In this document: piece by piece, positions 34,079 through 36,512 of the stretch
Numbering within the stretch: the stretch's first letter is position 1
Layout of the letters: the number at the start of each line of letters is the position of its first letter
Assembly: GCF_000485595.1 (NCBI RefSeq)
Contig: NW_014577106.1
Coordinates: 203,905 to 240,416 of the forward strand
Reading direction: 5' to 3'
Origin: Priapulus caudatus
Lineage: Eukaryota; Priapulida; Priapulimorpha; Priapulimorphida; Priapulidae
DNA length: 36,512 nt
The notes under the pieces: model-generated
The model's database searches: none
What the model was told of the DNA's origin: nothing
The model's input: only the letters and a program-made list of their open reading frames with translations
Translations under genes and position numbers: made by a program

Positions 34079-34604
34079 GAGAAGCTGACAGTGATAATCG
34101 CAGTGACTAGCACACGGCTGCTTAAACGAATCTCAACTCAAACGATACATGCTTATGTAAAATATATTATTTAATACTTATGTAACTCACGTCCAGAGAT
34201 TTTTCCCACGCACATTACTAAGTACACCTCCTGTTTGTATTTACAACGTCCAACTACTTTCAATAAATTCACCCGTCATTAAGCTTATTCATACAAATAC
34301 TGAAACATGAAAAGCTTATCATTTACCGTAAGCTTGTATCTCTTAATAAACATGCATACCATTCACTAATCAGTCATATAAAAACGTCTGTATATTCACA
34401 TACTTTTATCAACAACAATCTTATTCGAAATAATTTATGCTAGAGCAATATGTGTCAAAAACGAATTCATGTAATAATAAAATTAGGCAATTTAGGATAA
34501 AGAGTATTATTCACTTATTGTTACTATTATGCCAGGATTGTTATGTCAACGAATATCTCTTTGTATTCATTCAGTAGTATGCAGTGTAGTAAATAATGGC
34601 TGCT

Positions 34605-34770
34605 GTCACCATGGCAATGGTTTATCATGAAGCTGTCACAATGGCAGCAGTTTATCATGGAGCTCTGTCACCATGGCAACAATTCATCATAAAGCTGTTA
34701 CCATGGCAATGGGTAATCATAAAGCTGTCACCATGGCAGCAGTTTATCGTGGAGCTACCAGCATGGAGTC
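34605..34770. repeat. 30-bp minisatellite with X-box core
   Basis: Units begin at 34605, 34635, 34667, 34697 and 34727 (period 30, once 32), with a decayed sixth near 34757. Each starts with a variant of GTCACCATGGCAAC and continues with a GTTTATCATGAAGCT-like arm. The copy at 34667-34680 fits the RFX X-box consensus GTNRCC-N2-RGYAAC exactly, and the others differ at one or a few positions. It lies 120-285 nt past the nkd stop codon. The period is a multiple of three, so a 61-codon plus ORF with 10-residue repeats runs through it, but I do not call that a gene. Confidence 0.75.
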
Positions 34771-34889
34771 GTGGACAGTAAAGATTTTGCGCCTACCAAC
34801 AGCTGAAGCTGATGTTCGTGCAGTAACGTGCGCAATGTCCAAGCACAGCTCGCACGCCCCGATGCTATCTGTACCCCGGCTACGCTCAG

Positions 34890-35397
34890 CTACGTATCGT
34901 GGTAGTGGTGGTAGTGGTGGTGGTGGTGGTGCTCGTGGTGGTGGTGGTGCTCGTGTCGCTGTATGACAATCTTGCCCGGCTCCACCTTCTCCTCGTACGT
35001 GACAAACTCGCTCTCGATCCACGCGGCCACCTGCTGCATCGCGAGCCTGCGATCGCGCTCGCGGTGCCGGTGGTGGCGCCGGTGATGCGCCGACGACGAC
35101 GCCTCTATGTCCTCCAAGCGCAGGCCCTGAACGGCCATCTCCTCCAAGCGCAGGCCCTGAACGTGCATGCTGGTCGGCCGCTGCGCGTGCCCCCTGGCGA
35201 CGTACGTACTGCGCTTGTGCTGCGCCCTGGCGGCCGGCTTGTGCCGGTGTTGTTCCTCGAGCGAGCGCGAGCGTCTCGGCGGTTTCTCCTCGAGCAGCTT
35301 GAGGCAGCGTTCGCTCGGGATGTTCAGGTCGTAGTGCTTCAGACTGTCGTATCGCACCTCATGCGAGCGCGACCGGTGCTGCCTCCCCACGGCCGCT

Positions 35398-35432
<35 letters not shown>

Positions 35433-35703
35433 CCTGCTCGCACAAGGAGTCAGCGCCGTCTCCGCGTCGCGATTGTTCTCGGGAGACTCCTGGAAGCGGC
35501 ACGAGTAGTTCTCAATGCCGGCGAGGTCCAGGTAATGATTGCGTCGGTCCGCACTCTCGCTCAGTAGCGTGTGCTCCCGGTTGTTACCGAACTTTGGCTT
35601 CGACTTGCCAAACGGTGTGGCGCCGCCGTCCGTCGGCAATACCAGCGTGACGGACTTAGCTGGCGTTGTAACCACCTTGCCGCTGTGGTCGCAATTCTGC
35701 TTC
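34890..35703 (-). CDS. nkd: Naked cuticle homologue, terminal coding exon
   Basis: The exon begins after acceptor CTTCTACTACAG (AG at 35704-35705), with one base completing a codon, then 270 codons and stop TAG at 34890-34892. Nkd proteins are Dishevelled-binding, EF-hand antagonists of Wnt signalling. Diagnostic here, in order: NHYLDLAGIENYS, a 13-Ala tract (GCG codons, about 35388-35430), RSRSHE, Arg/His-rich disordered sequence, a perfectly repeated VQGLRLE pair, and a C-terminus with IQRHEHHHHHEHHHHHH, the family's histidine tail. The EF-hand is expected in upstream exons beyond the right edge. The first 38 residues of the raw ORF (to CFYY) are intronic. The antisense plus ORF (34899-35567, 222 codons) is a shadow. 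Confidence 0.9.
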
Positions 35704-35935
35704 CTGTAGTAGAAGCAGAGGTGAATGCATTTGATTACTTCAGTACATATCGCCGACAAGGGTAATGAAAGTTTAAAAAAATTAAACAAATATAAAGCGT
35801 AATAAACGCGAATGAACAAATAGAATTTTCGACAAGCACACTACTGAAATAACAGTCAAATGAAAGAGACACAAGAAGAGAAAGAGAACACAAAGAGAAC
35901 ACTCATATGGAAAGCATTTTTGTACCAAAAAGCAT
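35704..35935 (-). other. nkd intron, 3' part
   Basis: Intron sequence upstream of the last nkd exon, with a pyrimidine tract (TTCACCTCTGCTTCTACTAC) at the acceptor. A GAGAACAC/AAGAGAA purine-rich stretch lies at 35863-35900. Nothing else is recognised. Confidence 0.5.
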
Positions 35936-36512
35936 AAAACCTAGTTTTAGACCTTAAAACCGGGTTTTAATGTATTAAAACCCGGTTTTAAATTGACTAC
36001 GTCACGAATTTCCTATGGTAAAATTGTTTTTTTTAAATTGCCATTTTTTTACATTAAAAGTAAGAACTAACGTTACTAAATATATCCTCAAACTCTCACC
36101 TGATAAAAATGTTTTTACGTTGGTTAAATTTGCAAAAATCTAGACGATTTGGTAATTTCTGTTGTCTAACACTACTCCCCCAGCACTGTTCAGATACTGG
36201 CGTCTCTCGGTTTTTCACCGGCAAAATTAGGGCATATAAAGAAGGTATATAAGCATGAAAAGTAAACAGAAACACTAATTGTATTTTCATACATTTTATT
36301 TTGTACAAATAACACACAAATATACTACTTGATGGTGCTAGAAATTCGTGACGTAATCACTTTAAGGTCTAAAACTAGGATTTAAGGTCTAAAACCAGGT
36401 TTTAAGGCCTAATACCCGGTTTTATGGCTTAAAACTAGGTTTTAAGAGCTTAAAACCGGGTTTTAGACCTTAAAACCGGGTTTTAAGATCTTAAAACCGG
36501 GTTTTAAGATCT
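35936..36512. mobile_element. palindrome-ended element, copy B (right end off window)
   Basis: Both ends are arrays of a 20-21-bp unit whose core is a palindrome of the TTAAAACCGGGTTTTAA type. There are about three units at 35940-35994 and at least seven at 36362-36512, continuing past the edge. Inside these, ACGTCACGAATTTCC (35999-36013) is inverted as GAAATTCGTGACGT (36341-36354). The interior contains a block at 36216-36264 with AAGGTATATAAGCATG, also present in the element near 7 kb. There is no transposase. It sits in the nkd intron. Confidence 0.65.

Larger units (their letters stand above)
32106..34604. other. 3' flank or 3' UTR region of nkd
   Basis: About 2.5 kb lacking microsatellites. 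The part nearest 34889 should be nkd 3' UTR. Candidate minus-strand poly(A) signals are ATTAAA near 34167 and 33330 and AATAAA near 32476, and I cannot choose between them. Other visible features are a hairpin at 32310-32356, a CRE-type palindrome at 32860-32873, tandem CTGAGTGTA near 33214-33250 and a CACGTG/ATTGG cluster at 34020-34078. ORFs at 32501-32791 and 33352-33552 have no domain. Confidence 0.4.

Noticed and set aside
34596-34781. 61-codon ORF with 10-residue repeats
   Set aside because: It is a by-product of a 30-bp minisatellite in the presumed nkd 3' UTR, antisense to the gene.
34899-35567. 222-codon plus-strand ORF
   Set aside because: Antisense shadow of the nkd exon, open because of GC-rich coding bias on the other strand.
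36362-36512. CRISPR-like array of palindromic repeats
   Set aside because: Units are directly adjacent with no unique spacers, and the setting is a eukaryotic intron.

Overview
This window looks like invertebrate (bilaterian animal) nuclear DNA. Exons are short and widely spaced with GT-AG borders, Cys-loop receptor and Naked cuticle coding sequence is present, a eukaryotic tRNA-His-like sequence occurs twice, and long microsatellites and small foldback or inverted-repeat elements fill much of the rest. No bacterial operon, phage, rRNA or CRISPR array is seen. Most long open frames are artefacts of repeats that lack stop codons, such as GATA, CA, CTC, GGTC and GA arrays. I cannot name the species.

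Genes, both on the minus strand. (1) The 5' part of a ligand-gated chloride channel gene (GABA-A/glycine-receptor class) runs leftwards. It has a GC-rich TATA-containing promoter and probable non-coding first exon near 16742-17005, a signal-peptide exon at 14712-14806, and a 146-nt exon at 2108-2253 carrying the family hallmark LLRGYDNKLRPNFG. The last two are phase-compatible across a 12.5-kb intron. The ligand-binding domain and channel exons lie beyond the left edge. (2) The terminal coding exon of a Naked cuticle (nkd) homologue, 34890-35703, encodes the HYLDLAGIENY and RSRSHE motifs, a 13-alanine tract and the histidine-rich C-terminus. Its 3' UTR runs leftwards from 34889 and the upstream exons lie beyond the right edge.

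Layout. 1-516 is a GGTC/GTC satellite. 1200-1880 is a tandem duplication containing two degenerate tRNA-His copies. 1900-14711 is intron 2 of the receptor gene plus the third exon's flank; it holds a GATGTT array, several foldback elements, purine and pyrimidine tracts and a 1.2-kb GATA array. 14807-16741 is intron 1. 17060-32050 is largely unannotated sequence with GT/CA, GATA/GAGA, CTA and AT microsatellites, one short inverted-repeat element (20344-20510) and a few weak small ORFs. 32053-34889 is the 3' flank or 3' UTR of nkd. 35704-36512 is an nkd intron carrying a palindromic-repeat element.

Most interesting signals. A five-copy 30-bp minisatellite just 3' of nkd has an RFX X-box-like palindrome as its unit (34605-34740), and another consensus-matching X-box lies beside the receptor's signal-peptide exon. 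A family of small elements (7168-7474 and 35936-36512) shares an internal core but has completely different palindromic repeats at its ends. A tRNA-His duplication has a conserved 3' trailer that repeats the tRNA 3' end before a T-run.
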